A stretch of DNA of 64,000 nt from Streptococcus constellatus subsp. constellatus (GCF_023167545.1 NZ_AP014647.1:310001-374000); one strand, 5' to 3'; shown: positions 43,086-56,443, counted from the first letter of the stretch. Translations and numbers: made by a program. The notes: a model not told the origin generated them from the sequence alone.

Positions 43086-44647
43086 GCTTTTATTCCTTTC
43101 GTTTGCATTTGATTAGCGCCTGTTGTGTACTCGTCTGTGTCAAAACGGCGTTCTACATAGCGAAGAATGCGAGTGACAGTAAATGTTAGGACAAAGTAGA
43201 TAACAGCAATAATAGTGAAAGTTTGGAAATATTGGTAAGTTTGAGTGGCAATCGTATTTCCTGAGAAATAAAGTTCAACAACGGAGATAACATTCAGTAC
43301 AGAAGTATCTTTAATGTTTATGACAAATTCATTCCCTGTAGCAGGTAGAATATTTCGTACGACTTGTGGAAGAACAACTTTGCGCATGGTTTGATTATGT
43401 GTCATTCCTAGAGCGGTTGCGGCTTCAAATTGTCCTTTGTCAACGGCGAAAATTCCTCCGCGGACAATTTCACTCATATAAGCGCCGGTGTTGATTGAAA
43501 CAATAAAGATAGCAGCGATTGTCCGATCAATAGAAACCCCAAAAGCTTGTGCTGTACCGTAGTAAATAACCATCGATTGAACAATCATAGGCGTTCCACG
43601 GAAAATTTCAATATAGATATTCAAGAACCAGCTGAATAAGGTTTGTAACATCGCTAGAACTTTATTTTTGGCAGTAGGAGCTGTGCGATAGACACCGATT
43701 AAGAGTCCAATGATGAGTCCTGCAATTGTGCCAGTAATGGAGATGAGAAGAGTTAAACCAGCTCCACGCAGAAACTGGGGCCAGTTATCTTTTAGAATCT
43801 TTGTCACTTGTCCAAAGAAACTTGTCTTATCTTGGCTAGAGTCTGTCTCAACAGGCTGATTTCGAATCATCTTATCCATTAAAGCGGTTTGGTCTTTGGC
43901 ACTGATTTTAGCGATAGCAGCATTAACTTGCTCTATACGATTGTCGTTTTTGCGCATTCCAATTGCAATGGTAGCGTCTTCTTGATTCACTTCAAAACCT
44001 TTTTTGAACTGAATCATTTTAAATTTTGAGTTCGCAGCTTCTGCAGTGAGGGCTTCAGGGCGCTCAGAAATGTAGCCGTCTATCACTCCTGACTCAAGTG
44101 CTTGGCGCATTTGAGCAAAGTCTCCCATTGCAGTTTCTTGCTTAGCACCAGTCAATTGTGAAATTAGATTATAAAGATAGACACCTTGCTGGGACGTGAT
44201 TTTTGCCCCTTTGAAGTCATTTAAGGTTTTGGCATTGGCGTAGGCACTATCTTTTTTGACAAGTAGCACTGGCTCACTAGTATAGTAGCTATTTGAAAAA
44301 GCAATTTCTTTTTTCCGCTCGGCAGTCGGGCTCATACCTGCTATAATCATGTCCAATTTTCCTGATGTTAAAGCAGGAATCAAACCATTCCAAGACGTTT
44401 TGACTACTAACGGTTTTTTGCCTAATTCTTTTGCGACTTGTTTTGCAATTTGGACATCATAACCGTTGGCATATTGATTGGTACCTTCGATTTTGACTGC
44501 GCCGTTTTTGTCATCGTCCTGCGTCCAGTTGAACGGAGCGTAAGCTGCCTCCATTCCGATACGTAAATATTCATCGGCATGAACGGTATTTACAAATCCT
44601 AAACTGAACAGAAAAAGTGTAAATAGAGATAAGCAAATTTTCTTCAT
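43082..44647 (-). CDS. Fused amino-acid substrate-binding protein/permease
   Basis: The 521-residue product has a signal peptide (about 1-24, [22 protein letters not shown]), an extracellular SBP_bac_3 domain (about 25-270: [48 protein letters not shown]) and a HisM/GlnP-type permease domain (about 290-505: [42 protein letters not shown] with the EAA loop). This SBP-permease fusion is the GlnP architecture known in lactococci and streptococci. First gene of a two-gene minus-strand operon. Confidence 0.94.
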   Translation of the reverse strand: MKKICLSLFTLFLFSLGFVNTVHADEYLRIGMEAAYAPFNWTQDDDKNGAVKIEGTNQYANGYDVQIAKQVAKELGKKPLVVKTSWNGLIPALTSGKLDMIIAGMSPTAERKKEIAFSNSYYTSEPVLLVKKDSAYANAKTLNDFKGAKITSQQGVYLYNLISQLTGAKQETAMGDFAQMRQALESGVIDGYISERPEALTAEAANSKFKMIQFKKGFEVNQEDATIAIGMRKNDNRIEQVNAAIAKISAKDQTALMDKMIRNQPVETDSSQDKTSFFGQVTKILKDNWPQFLRGAGLTLLISITGTIAGLIIGLLIGVYRTAPTAKNKVLAMLQTLFSWFLNIYIEIFRGTPMIVQSMVIYYGTAQAFGVSIDRTIAAIFIVSINTGAYMSEIVRGGIFAVDKGQFEAATALGMTHNQTMRKVVLPQVVRNILPATGNEFVINIKDTSVLNVISVVELYFSGNTIATQTYQYFQTFTIIAVIYFVLTFTVTRILRYVERRFDTDEYTTGANQMQTKGIKA

Positions 44648-44774
44648 ATTATTCTCCTAATTTTAAAATAGGTTCCTTGTATTATATCGAAAAAAGCAAT
44701 GCTTTTCAATATTGGGTAAACCCTTACTTGAAAAAATGGTATAATAAATCTAACCAGTAAAAGGAGGTTGTCAG
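44648..44774. promoter_or_regulatory. Divergent promoter region with two palindromes
   Basis: Between the minus-strand amino-acid operon and the DUF2207 gene lie AAAAGCA-A-TGCTTTT (near 44693-44707) and GGGTAAACCC (near 44715-44724). A plus-strand -10 TATAAT lies near 44741 with a weak -35. The palindromes could be operators for the amino-acid operon; the binding protein is unknown. Confidence 0.4.
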
Positions 44775-46664
44775 ATGAAAAAGTTCTTTTGGAGTATAGT
44801 GATTTTTTTCTCGTGTTTGTTCATTAGCCAGCGAGTTTTGGCAGTGAGTTACGATATTGAATCCTATAAAGGCAATTTACAGATTCATTCTGATAATACA
44901 GCGACATTTGTTGAAACAGTCAATTACCATTTCTTAAGCGGCTACAGGGGACAAATCATTACTTTGGGGACATCTGGTAAAGTTCCTCTGGGCTTTGATG
45001 TGGAAGGAAAGCCGACGATTCTAGCTTTAAGAAATGGACAACCAAAAACGGATATTACTGCTGTTCAGGAATACATTGCGGGTGGTTATAAATATAAAAT
45101 TTATAATGCCGGTAATAAAGGAGACCGTGTAACCATTACGGTTACTTGGAAGTTGAAGAATATGTTGTTTGTCTACAATGATATTGTAGAATTACACTGG
45201 ATTCCAATCAGTGATTGGGATAAAAAATTAAATAATGTAGAATTTCGGATTACTCCTCCAGCTACTTCACAACAGACTGAATTGTATGCTCACACGGGTT
45301 ATTTTATGAAGCCAGCTCAAGTGACACGAGAGGGAGATAGCTATCTGATCCGTGTCGCTAGTATTGCTAAAAATAGAAATTTAGAATTTCATGCATATTG
45401 GGATCGATTGCTAGTAACTGTTCCTGAAAATAGTTTAGCTGTTACAAAACGCAATCGGTTGCAAGAGTTTCGTCAAGTTGAAAAGGAAGTTGCCACCAGT
45501 ACAAAAAAATACCAGAGATTAGTAGACTGGGACTTACCACTTGCTTTGGTATTGGTTGGCCTAATTAGTTTGGCTTTTTACATTATTTTTCATCTTAGAA
45601 CAAAATCCCGTGTAACGTTTCCTAAGCATGCTCGTTTGTATGAAATACCGCAAGATTTACCACCAATGGTCATTGCTTCAAATGTTTATTCAGTAGATTT
45701 GACAGAATTGGATCCGACTGAGCGACAAGCTACATCTCTGAAATTTGAAAATCTTGTCCAAGCTACTTTATTAGATTTGATTGATCGAGGCAATCTTGTT
45801 TTTACAGATGATACGAAACAGCAAAAATTACAAAGAGTGACAGATAAGGGTTTAGCTGATTTTGAAAAAGAATTTTTAAAAATGGCTATGGGAAACAACA
45901 AGCAGTTGCTTGTGAAAAATTTGTTTTCAGATTTTAAAATTGACGATAAGATATATAATAGTGGCGAGAAAGCTGTTCGTAGCGCAGGCAACAGAGTGAG
46001 AAAACTATTAAAATGCTATTTAAAACTTATTACAGAAAATATACATGAAATTATTGAGCGTGAGCAATTGCCAAATAATTATCGCCCTGTTGCTAAAAAG
46101 GAGCTCTTGTGTTTATATCTTTCAATGATCCTTATGAATCTTATTGTGTTTGCTTCTCTTGGCATCTTAGCTTGGATTTTCTTGGAGTATGGACTCGTAT
46201 TTTATCAATTTGTAGTTAGCTTCTTCATTGCTGGCGGAATGCTGTATTACCTTTTGAGAAAATGCAAAATGGTGAAGCGTGATGGCGTCTTAAATGAAGA
46301 AGGGGCAGAAAACTATTATTACTGGAAGAGTTTTGCTAATATGCTGCATGAGATTGCTCATTTAAAGGATACAGAAGTGGAAGGAGTGATTTTGTGGAAC
46401 AGATTATTGGTTTATGCTGCTATGTTTAATTGTGCAGATAAGGTGACCAAGACGATGAAACTACGAAAAATCACAATTGATAATCCATCGATGAATGCTT
46501 TTGTTTATCAGGATATGGTGTATGATTTTCATGCGAGCTCACATGCTTTTGTTGGCTATGGGGCAGCAGCTAATTCGGCTAGCAGTTTCTCTGTTTCATC
46601 AGGTGGAAGTAGCGGTGGCGGCTTCTCTGGTGGTGGCGGAGGCGGAGGAGGCGGCGCTTTTTAA
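44775..46664 (+). CDS. DUF2207-domain membrane protein with Gly-rich tail
   Basis: The 629-residue product has a signal peptide (ending near LAVSYDIESY), an extracellular DUF2207 domain (about 25-230: NLQIHSDNTATFVETVNYHF; ITVTWKLKNMLFVYNDIVELHW), a membrane segment (about 255-278), a cytosolic part, two close membrane segments (about 450-500) and a C-terminal tail of SSGGSSGGGFSGGGGG type ending GGGAF. This layout is typical of the family of large DUF2207 proteins in Firmicutes (YciQ-like), whose function is unknown. Monocistronic. Confidence 0.9.
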   Translation: MKKFFWSIVIFFSCLFISQRVLAVSYDIESYKGNLQIHSDNTATFVETVNYHFLSGYRGQIITLGTSGKVPLGFDVEGKPTILALRNGQPKTDITAVQEYIAGGYKYKIYNAGNKGDRVTITVTWKLKNMLFVYNDIVELHWIPISDWDKKLNNVEFRITPPATSQQTELYAHTGYFMKPAQVTREGDSYLIRVASIAKNRNLEFHAYWDRLLVTVPENSLAVTKRNRLQEFRQVEKEVATSTKKYQRLVDWDLPLALVLVGLISLAFYIIFHLRTKSRVTFPKHARLYEIPQDLPPMVIASNVYSVDLTELDPTERQATSLKFENLVQATLLDLIDRGNLVFTDDTKQQKLQRVTDKGLADFEKEFLKMAMGNNKQLLVKNLFSDFKIDDKIYNSGEKAVRSAGNRVRKLLKCYLKLITENIHEIIEREQLPNNYRPVAKKELLCLYLSMILMNLIVFASLGILAWIFLEYGLVFYQFVVSFFIAGGMLYYLLRKCKMVKRDGVLNEEGAENYYYWKSFANMLHEIAHLKDTEVEGVILWNRLLVYAAMFNCADKVTKTMKLRKITIDNPSMNAFVYQDMVYDFHASSHAFVGYGAAANSASSFSVSSGGSSGGGFSGGGGGGGGGAF

Positions 46665-46730
46665 AAAAGTGCCCTATTCTCTTGTTTGAAATTATGCTAT
46701 AATAAAACAAATCAATCTTAGGAGAAGAAA

Positions 46731-47573
46731 ATGTTTATCGTTGAAATGTTGAAGTCCATTATCTTTGGGATTGTAGAAGGAATTACCGAGTGGTTGCCGA
46801 TTTCGAGTACAGGTCACTTAATTTTAGTGCAAGAATTTCTCAAATATAAAGATCAGAATGCTGCTTTTATGGAGATGTTCAATGTTGTAATCCAATTAGG
46901 AGCGATTTTAGCGGTTGTCGTGATTTATTTTGATAAATTAAATCCGTTTAAACCTGGAAAGACAGCGCGTGAAGTGCAGAAAACATGGCAATTATGGGCG
47001 AAAGTGGTGATTGCAGCTGCGCCGGCTGCTATTATTGGCTTACCTTTGGATGATTGGTTTGATGCACATTTTTATAACTTCATTTCTGTCGCTTGTATGT
47101 TAATAATTTATGGTGTTGCCTTTATTTTGTTAGAAAAACGCAATAAAACTGTGGAACCAGCGATTACCAATTTGGATCGCTTGCCTTATAAAACAGCGCT
47201 TTACATTGGGCTATTTCAAGTATTGTCGCTTTTCCCAGGAACAAGTCGTTCAGGAGCAACCATTGTAGGTGGGCTTTTGAATGGGACCAGTCGTTCTGTG
47301 GTGACAGAGTTCACTTTCTTTTTGGGAATTCCTGTCATGTTTGGTGCCAGTGGTTGGAAGATTTTGAAATTTATTATCAAAGGAAACACACTTGGATTTG
47401 GGCAATTCTTCTTGCTGCTTGTAGCAATGGGCGTTGCGTTCGGGGTCAGTCTCTATGTGATTCGTTTCTTGACGGATTATGTGAAAAAGCACGACTTTAC
47501 GATCTTTGGGAAATATCGTATCGGGCTCGGTGTTTTGCTTATCGTGTACGGAATCTTTAAAGCTATTTTTTAA
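46731..47573 (+). CDS. uppP: Undecaprenyl-diphosphatase UppP (BacA)
   Basis: UppP dephosphorylates undecaprenyl diphosphate to recycle the wall lipid carrier and contributes to bacitracin resistance. The 280-residue membrane protein has the catalytic motif [20 protein letters not shown] (about 14-33) and the second motif [19 protein letters not shown]. Monocistronic with a terminator; GGAGAAG precedes the ATG. Confidence 0.97.
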   Translation: MFIVEMLKSIIFGIVEGITEWLPISSTGHLILVQEFLKYKDQNAAFMEMFNVVIQLGAILAVVVIYFDKLNPFKPGKTAREVQKTWQLWAKVVIAAAPAAIIGLPLDDWFDAHFYNFISVACMLIIYGVAFILLEKRNKTVEPAITNLDRLPYKTALYIGLFQVLSLFPGTSRSGATIVGGLLNGTSRSVVTEFTFFLGIPVMFGASGWKILKFIIKGNTLGFGQFFLLLVAMGVAFGVSLYVIRFLTDYVKKHDFTIFGKYRIGLGVLLIVYGIFKAIF

Positions 47574-47578
47574 GTATT

Positions 47579-47608
47579 CAAAACTCAACAGTTTTTGTTG
47601 AGTTTTTT
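47579..47608 (+). terminator. Terminator after uppP
   Basis: AAAACTCAACA, loop GTTTT, TGTTGAGTTTT, then TT. Confidence 0.88.
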
Positions 47609-47696
47609 ATTGGTAAAAGAAAATGAGGTTGTCTATTTTTTGTAAAAAGCCCGAAATTTTAGTATAATGAAAAGACTAGAAGTATGAGGTAATGCG

Positions 47697-48452
47697 ATGG
47701 AAATGAAGCAAATTAGTGATACAACGATTAAGATCACAATAAAATTAGAAGATTTAGAAGAACGTGGAATGGAGATGGCAGATTTTCTCGTTCCGCAAGA
47801 AAAGACAGAAGAGTTTTTCTATGCAATTTTAGATGAGTTGGAAATGCCCGAGAGTTTTTTGGATAGCGGTATGCTCAGTTTTCGTGTAACTCCTAAACCA
47901 GACCGACTGGATGTTTTTGTCACCAAGTCTAAGATTGATAAGAATCTGAACTTTGATGATTTGGCAGATTTACCAGATGTAGAAGAGCTGTCTCAAATGT
48001 CTCCAGATGAATTTTTAAAGACATTAGAAAAAAATATTTTTGAGAAAAGCAAAGACGATATTGAAGCTGTTCGGTCTTTGGAAACGGCAGAAGCAGAAAA
48101 TAATATGAGCACTTCTGACATAGAAGATCAAGAAGAAAACAGTGACGACCTTACTCAAAAATATATCTATTATATCTTGAAATTTTCCAGCTTGAAAGAA
48201 GCGATTGTCTTTTCTAAAACAGTAGACTATGCTGTTAACACTTCGGAGTTGTACAAAATGGATGGTTACTATTATTTAACAATCTTGGTTGATATTGAAG
48301 GACATCCTAAGCGTTATCCAGCTTGGCTTTTGGCTTCTATGCGTGAACATGCGGAAGACACAGATGTGACAAGAGCTGTTTTGCAAGAGCATGGTTATTT
48401 ATTGCTTGTCAACGAGGCGGTTGCCAGTCTTCAAAAGGTTAAATGCTCATGA
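47697..48452 (+). CDS. mecA: Adaptor protein MecA
   Basis: MecA delivers substrates such as ComX/ComW-type competence factors to the ClpC (ClpCP) protease. The 251-residue product has the N-terminal substrate domain (MEMKQISDTTIKITIKLEDLEERGMEM), an acidic linker (about 125-155) and a C-terminal ClpC-binding domain (IYYILKFSSLKEAIVFSKTV; YYYLTILVDIEGHPKRYP). Its last codons overlap the start of rgpG, so the two are co-transcribed, as in other streptococci. Confidence 0.96.
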   Translation: MEMKQISDTTIKITIKLEDLEERGMEMADFLVPQEKTEEFFYAILDELEMPESFLDSGMLSFRVTPKPDRLDVFVTKSKIDKNLNFDDLADLPDVEELSQMSPDEFLKTLEKNIFEKSKDDIEAVRSLETAEAENNMSTSDIEDQEENSDDLTQKYIYYILKFSSLKEAIVFSKTVDYAVNTSELYKMDGYYYLTILVDIEGHPKRYPAWLLASMREHAEDTDVTRAVLQEHGYLLLVNEAVASLQKVKCS

Positions 48453-49609
48453 TTCCTTTCCCTTTAAAATTCATTTTGGTGTTGCTTGGAACCTTTTTTA
48501 TTGGTGTGATTCTCACACCTTTAGTGCGTCTATTGGCATTTAAGATAGGCGCGGTTGATTATCCAAATGCTCGAAGAATCAACAAAAAACCAATGCCAAG
48601 CAGCGGAGGTTTAGCGATTGTCATTTCTTTCTCGGTTGCTACACTTGTTTTTATGCCGATGATTGTGCAAGCGACCTTTCATGGAAAGGGTTATTTTGAT
48701 TATATTTGGCCGGTTGTCTCAGGCGGCGGTATCATTGCTTTAACAGGGCTTATTGATGATGTGAAAGAGTTGAAGCCTTTAGCAAAGATGTCAGGAATTG
48801 TGTTGGCTGCCAGTTTGATTTGGTTATTGACTGATTTCCGTTTGAATCATTTTAAAATTCCTTTTGGCGGACCGCTATTGCACTTTGCCCCTTGGTTATC
48901 TTTTATTTTGACGGTTATCTGGATTATTTCGATTACCAATGCCGTCAATTTGATTGACGGGTTAGACGGATTAGTGAGTGGTGTATCGATTATTTCGCTG
49001 GTGACAATGGGAATCGTTTCTTATTTTTTCTTGCCGGATCACAATGTGTTTTTAACCTTAACTATTTTTGTTCTGGTCATGTCTATCGCGGGATTTTTTC
49101 CTTACAATTATCACCCAGCTATTATTTATCTGGGTGATACGGGAGCACTGTTTATCGGTTTTATGATTGCTGTTTTGTCACTGCAAGGCTTGAAAAATGC
49201 GACAGCCGTCGCGGTGATTACTCCGATGATTATTCTGGGTGTGCCGATTACAGACACATTTTTAGCGATTGTGCGTAGAACTTTATCTGGTCAAAAATTT
49301 TATACGCCAGATAAGCGTCACCTTCATCATCGCCTGCTCTCTTTGGGCTTGACTCATCGTGGGACAGTCTTGGTTATTTATGGCATTTCGATGATTTTTG
49401 CCATGATTTCTCTTTTGCTAAATGTTTCAAGTCGAATTGGTGGTGTACTATTAGTGATTAGTCTGCTCTTTGGAGTGGAACTTTTATCGGAACTTATCGG
49501 TGTTTTGGGTCAAAATCGGACACCACTCCTTAATGTTCTTCGGTTCATTGGAAATTCTGCTTATCGAGAAGAAATTCGTACAAAATTCAGAAATAGAAGA
49601 AAGAAATAG
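48443..49609 (+). CDS. rgpG: RgpG, UDP-GlcNAc:undecaprenyl-phosphate GlcNAc-1-P transferase
   Basis: RgpG starts synthesis of the rhamnose-glucose cell-wall polysaccharide by loading GlcNAc-1-phosphate on undecaprenyl phosphate. The 388-residue polytopic protein is a WecA/MraY-family transferase, with GLIDDVKELKPLAKM, TNAVNLIDGLDGLVSGV, NYHPAIIYLGDTGALFIGF and PDKRHLHHRLL. It starts at ATG 48443 inside mecA; ATG 48449 is a possible alternative. Streptococci of the mutans, anginosus and sanguinis groups carry it next to mecA and the suf operon, as here. Confidence 0.95.
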   Translation: MLMIPFPLKFILVLLGTFFIGVILTPLVRLLAFKIGAVDYPNARRINKKPMPSSGGLAIVISFSVATLVFMPMIVQATFHGKGYFDYIWPVVSGGGIIALTGLIDDVKELKPLAKMSGIVLAASLIWLLTDFRLNHFKIPFGGPLLHFAPWLSFILTVIWIISITNAVNLIDGLDGLVSGVSIISLVTMGIVSYFFLPDHNVFLTLTIFVLVMSIAGFFPYNYHPAIIYLGDTGALFIGFMIAVLSLQGLKNATAVAVITPMIILGVPITDTFLAIVRRTLSGQKFYTPDKRHLHHRLLSLGLTHRGTVLVIYGISMIFAMISLLLNVSSRIGGVLLVISLLFGVELLSELIGVLGQNRTPLLNVLRFIGNSAYREEIRTKFRNRRKK

Positions 49610-49630
49610 AATCTTAAATTAAAACAAAAT

Positions 49631-49653
49631 AAAAGCCTTTTTGGCTTTTTTTT
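49631..49653 (+). terminator. Terminator after rgpG
   Basis: AAAAGCC, loop TTTTT, GGCTTTT, then TTTT. Confidence 0.8.
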
Positions 49654-49701
49654 GCTATACTTATAAGGTATATTATGGTTACAAAGAAAGGAAAATTTAC
49701 C

Positions 49702-50472
49702 ATGTCTGTCTTAGAAATCAAGGATCTCCACGTAGAAGTCGAAGGAAAGGAAATTTTAAAAGGAGTTAATCTGACTCTTAAAACAGGAGAAGTAGCCGCC
49801 ATTATGGGCCCAAATGGGACAGGTAAATCAACTCTATCAGCCGCCATTATGGGAAATCCAAATTACGAGGTAACTGAAGGGGAGGTTCTGCTCGATGGTG
49901 TCAATGTTTTAGAACTGGATGTGGACGAACGAGCTCGTATGGGGCTTTTTCTTGCTATGCAGTACCCAAGTGAAATTCCAGGTATTACCAATGCAGAATT
50001 TTTGCGTGCAGCTATGAATGCAGGTAAAGAAGACGACGAAAAAATCTCTGTTCGTGATTTTATCATGAAATTGGACGAAAAGATGGAATTGCTGAATATG
50101 AAAGAGGAAATGGCCGAGCGTTATCTGAATGAAGGCTTTTCTGGTGGTGAAAAGAAACGCAATGAAATCTTGCAATTGTTGATGCTAGAGCCAACTTTTG
50201 CGCTACTGGATGAAATTGACTCTGGATTAGATATTGATGCGCTGAAAGTGGTATCTAAAGGTGTTAATGCCATGCGTGGTGAAAATTTTGGAGCTATGAT
50301 TATTACGCACTATCAACGCTTGTTGAATTACATTACGCCTGATGTGGTGCATGTTATGATGGATGGGCGAATAGTGGCCTCAGGTGGCCCAGACTTAGCT
50401 GTTCGTTTAGAGCAGGAAGGCTATGCCAAATTAGCTGAAGAACTTGGTTTTGATTACCAAGAAGAAGTTTAG
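49702..50472 (+). CDS. sufC: Fe-S assembly ATPase SufC
   Basis: SufC is the ABC-type ATPase that works with the SufB-SufD scaffold in Fe-S cluster assembly. The 256-residue product has Walker A GPNGTGKST, the SufC-typical LAMQYPSEIPGI at the Q-loop, signature FSGGEKKRNEI, Walker B ALLDEIDSGLDIDA and the switch ITHYQRLL. ATG 49702 follows AAAGGAAAA; the upstream in-frame start at 49675 is unlikely. First gene of the suf operon. Confidence 0.97.
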   Translation: MSVLEIKDLHVEVEGKEILKGVNLTLKTGEVAAIMGPNGTGKSTLSAAIMGNPNYEVTEGEVLLDGVNVLELDVDERARMGLFLAMQYPSEIPGITNAEFLRAAMNAGKEDDEKISVRDFIMKLDEKMELLNMKEEMAERYLNEGFSGGEKKRNEILQLLMLEPTFALLDEIDSGLDIDALKVVSKGVNAMRGENFGAMIITHYQRLLNYITPDVVHVMMDGRIVASGGPDLAVRLEQEGYAKLAEELGFDYQEEV

Positions 50473-50511
50473 TTACCCCTTCTTTTTGCTTGAAAAAGAT
50501 AGGAGAATGAA

Positions 50512-53457
<2,946 letters not shown>

Positions 53458-53476
53458 TAATTGAGGTTAAATAAAA

Positions 53477-53535
53477 AATGCACCGCACCCCAAAAGTTAG
53501 ATTTTTTCTGTCTAACTTTTGGGGTGCGGTGCATT
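53477..53535. repeat. 25-bp perfect inverted repeat where sufB is expected
   Basis: The arms at 53477-53501 and 53511-53535 are perfectly complementary over 25 bp, with loop TTTTTTCTG. The inner part reads CACCCCAAAAGTTAGA, a string I recall from the termini of IS3/IS150-group elements in streptococci (unverified). The outer part is TGCACCG. A T-rich run (53542-53547) follows after a 6-base gap, so it may also work as a bidirectional terminator for the converging suf and dacA transcripts. It begins about 20 bases after the sufU stop. Confidence 0.85.
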
Positions 53536-53546
53536 ATCGCGATTTT

Positions 53547-54788
53547 TTATAATTTTTCATTGACATATTGGACAAATTCATTCCACCAAGATTTGAGGAA
53601 GAAGGGGCGTTCTATTCTTTCTGCTGAAAGCATGGAAATAGTCGGTGGTTTCTTGTCAAGATAGCCTTTTCCAATCAAATCATTGTCTGTATAGGTCAAT
53701 TTTCCAACAACGACACCCTTTTTTAAAGGCGTAGGATAACCTTTTTTATCGGTTGTAAAGTGGACAGTAGGTTTTTTATGATTGTATCTCCGCACAATAG
53801 TGAGTTTCTTACTTGCAACGGCAGTGACTTCATCTTTTTGACCGTTGATAATGCGAGCAGAACTTTTATCATAGGCTTCACCTTTTTTTACAAGAGTTTG
53901 GACAGTAAATTGCTGATAAATATAAGACATAAACCTAGAAGTAGCTGTGAAACGGGCGTTTTCATCTTTATCTGCATGATCGACATTGAGAAGGACTGTA
54001 ATCAAACGCATGCCTCTCTGCTGGATTGTTCCGACAAAGGAAGTTCCTCCTTTATCAGAAGAACTAGTTTTTAGACCATCCACTCCAGCTCGAAAAGCCG
54101 GCATATCTTTAAGCATATGATTGGATGATGTAAGCGTCATACCTGCAAAGTTAGATGTAGCTTTTTTGGTAATTTCTAAAACTTCTGGGTAATCAAGAAT
54201 TAAACGACGAGCAACAATTGCAATATCATAAGCACTCAATTTATTTTCATCATCTTTGTTTGAACCAGGATAAATATGTTCTTCTCCTAAAACAGAATTT
54301 TTAAGTCCAGAAGCATTGACAATAGTGGCATTTTTGATTCCCCATTGTTGTAATTTAGCTTTCATTAAATCCACAAATTTTTTCTCACTACCTGCGACCT
54401 TCTCAGCCAAAGCAATCGCTGGGCTATTGGCACTGGCTATTAAGGAAGTTTCTAATAGTTCTTCGATAGTGTACCGTCTTGCTTCCAACGGAACGTTACT
54501 GGCATCTGGATTAACGGTTAGTTGATAAGGATAGTCAGAAATATCCACTGGGGTTTGTAGAGTGAACTTTCCTTGATGAATGGCTTCATAGACCAAATAA
54601 GCTGTTAGCAATTTAGTAATAGAAGCAACTTCAACTGGCTGATCAGCATCTTTTTCATACAAGATTTTTCCAGTTGTGGCATCAACCGCAATAGCGTGCT
54701 TGGCGCCTACGTCAAAATTATCGGCCCAGACAGTAGGAGTTAAGATAAGTAAGAGAGTTGTTACAAGAGTAATAATAAATTTTTTCAT
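53547..54788 (-). CDS. dacA: D-alanyl-D-alanine carboxypeptidase (PBP3/DacA)
   Basis: DacA trims the terminal D-Ala from peptidoglycan stem peptides and limits cross-linking. The 413-residue product has a signal peptide (about 1-22, cut near WADNF), the catalytic SITK (56-59), the SAN motif in LIASANSPAIAL, and a third motif that reads LKTSSSD rather than the usual KTG. A C-terminal beta domain and an amphipathic end (FLKSWWNEFVQYVNEKL) anchor it to the membrane. ATG at 54788 gives the normal signal peptide; the frame from 54866 is too long. Its 3' end faces the suf operon. Confidence 0.95.
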   Translation of the reverse strand: MKKFIITLVTTLLLILTPTVWADNFDVGAKHAIAVDATTGKILYEKDADQPVEVASITKLLTAYLVYEAIHQGKFTLQTPVDISDYPYQLTVNPDASNVPLEARRYTIEELLETSLIASANSPAIALAEKVAGSEKKFVDLMKAKLQQWGIKNATIVNASGLKNSVLGEEHIYPGSNKDDENKLSAYDIAIVARRLILDYPEVLEITKKATSNFAGMTLTSSNHMLKDMPAFRAGVDGLKTSSSDKGGTSFVGTIQQRGMRLITVLLNVDHADKDENARFTATSRFMSYIYQQFTVQTLVKKGEAYDKSSARIINGQKDEVTAVASKKLTIVRRYNHKKPTVHFTTDKKGYPTPLKKGVVVGKLTYTDNDLIGKGYLDKKPPTISMLSAERIERPFFLKSWWNEFVQYVNEKL

Positions 54789-54940
54789 GGTAATCCCTTT
54801 TTGTGAACTTAACATTATTGTATCATAAAAAGAGAGAGCTTCATAGAAAAGGGCGGGAAATGACAAAAGAAATGATTCGTTTTTATTTTTAAAGTAAGTT
54901 CTGGTATAATAGGTAGGACAAGTAACGAATAGAGGAAAAC

Positions 54941-56284
54941 ATGAAATTTACAGAATTTAAGTTTAAAGATTATATTCAAGAGGCATTAATAGATTTGAAC
55001 TTTGTCGAGGCGACAGAAGTACAGGAAAAATTGATTCCAATCGTACTTGCGGGTCGAGATCTAGTTGGAGAGTCCAAAACAGGTTCAGGGAAAACCCACA
55101 CTTTTTTATTACCGATTTTTCAAAAGATGAATGAGGATGCAGATAATGTTCAGGCTGTCATTACAGCTCCCAGTCGTGAATTAGCCACGCAGATTTATCA
55201 AGCTGCACGCCAAATTGCTACTTTCTCTGATAAGGAAATTCGAGTGGCTCATTATGTTGGTGGGACTGATAAAAATCGTCAGATTGGGAAATTGGCTTTC
55301 AGTCAGCCGCATATCGTTATTGGAACACCGGGACGTATCTATGATTTGGTGAAATCAGGTGATTTGGCTATTCATAAGGCGAATACCTTTGTAGTAGATG
55401 AAGCAGATATGACCTTGGATATGGGCTTTTTAGAAACAGTGGATAAGATTGCGTCCAGTTTGCCAAAAGAATTGCAATTTTTAGTCTTTTCAGCAACGAT
55501 TCCACAAAAATTACAGCCATTTTTAAAAAAATATCTATCAAACCCTGTCATAGAGCAGATCAAAACCAAAACAGTCATCTCTGATACGATTGAAAACTGG
55601 CTGATTTCGACTAAAGGTCAGGATAAAAATGCGCAAATTTACCGAATCACTCAGCTTTTGCAGCCTTATCTAGCCATGATTTTTGTTAATACTAAAACAC
55701 GAGCTGATGAGCTGCACAGTTATTTGACAGCGCAAGGACTTAAGGTCGCTAAAATTCACGGAGACGTTCCTCCGCGAGAGCGCAAACGGATTATGAATCA
55801 AGTGAAAAATCTGGAATTTGAATATATTGTGGCGACCGATCTAGCAGCAAGAGGGATTGATATTGAAGGGGTCAGTCATGTTATCAATGATGCAATTCCG
55901 CAAGATTTGTCTTTCTTTATCCACCGAGTTGGTCGGACAGGACGAAATGGGCTGCCAGGCACTGCCATTACCCTATATCAGCCAAGTGATGATTCAGATA
56001 TTCGCGAGTTAGAGAAATTGGGAATTCAGTTCATTCCTAAGATGATAAAAGCTGATGAGTTTCAGGATACTTATGATCGAGATCGTCGTTCTAATCGTGA
56101 AAAACGCCAAGAAAAATTGGATACAGAGATGATTGGTTTGGTTAAAAAGAAGAAGAAAAAAATCAAACCGGGCTATAAAAAGAAAATTCAATGGGCTGTC
56201 AATGAAAAACGCCGAAAAACCAGGTGTGCTGAAAATCGAGCACGCGGTCGTGCAGAAAGAAAAGCGAAACGTCAGAGCTTTTAG
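54941..56284 (+). CDS. DEAD-box RNA helicase
   Basis: The 447-residue product has the full DEAD-box set: Q-motif region FVEATEVQEKLIP, motif I ESKTGSGKTH, Ia APSRELA, II VVDEADMTLD, III SATIP, V ATDLAARGID and VI HRVGRTGRNG. A very basic C-terminal tail (KKKKKIKPGYKKKIQWAVNEKRRKTR) follows, typical of CshB-like helicases of Firmicutes that act on ribosome assembly or mRNA turnover, especially in the cold. Single gene; the subgroup (CshB) is inferred from length and tail. Confidence 0.95.
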   Translation: MKFTEFKFKDYIQEALIDLNFVEATEVQEKLIPIVLAGRDLVGESKTGSGKTHTFLLPIFQKMNEDADNVQAVITAPSRELATQIYQAARQIATFSDKEIRVAHYVGGTDKNRQIGKLAFSQPHIVIGTPGRIYDLVKSGDLAIHKANTFVVDEADMTLDMGFLETVDKIASSLPKELQFLVFSATIPQKLQPFLKKYLSNPVIEQIKTKTVISDTIENWLISTKGQDKNAQIYRITQLLQPYLAMIFVNTKTRADELHSYLTAQGLKVAKIHGDVPPRERKRIMNQVKNLEFEYIVATDLAARGIDIEGVSHVINDAIPQDLSFFIHRVGRTGRNGLPGTAITLYQPSDDSDIRELEKLGIQFIPKMIKADEFQDTYDRDRRSNREKRQEKLDTEMIGLVKKKKKKIKPGYKKKIQWAVNEKRRKTRCAENRARGRAERKAKRQSF

Positions 56285-56443
56285 TCTTAAAATTTCTTTA
56301 TCACTCTCATAAATAAAAACAATTATTTTTTATAAAACGAATGTGATAGACTAGTCTTGCTAGTCTATTTTTATCGTAGTAAATAATTGGTGAATTTATA
56401 AAATTGTGATAGAATTAGACATTATTGAGAAAGAGAAGTTACA

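Noticed and set aside
46570..46664. Gly-codon repeat tract at the end of the DUF2207 gene as a regulatory repeat
   Set aside because: Gly-rich tails ending in GGGAF-like sequence are typical of this family, so it is coding low complexity rather than an added repeat.
47250..47588. 112-codon minus-strand frame opposite uppP
   Set aside because: Shadow of the strongly conserved uppP gene, with no start signal.
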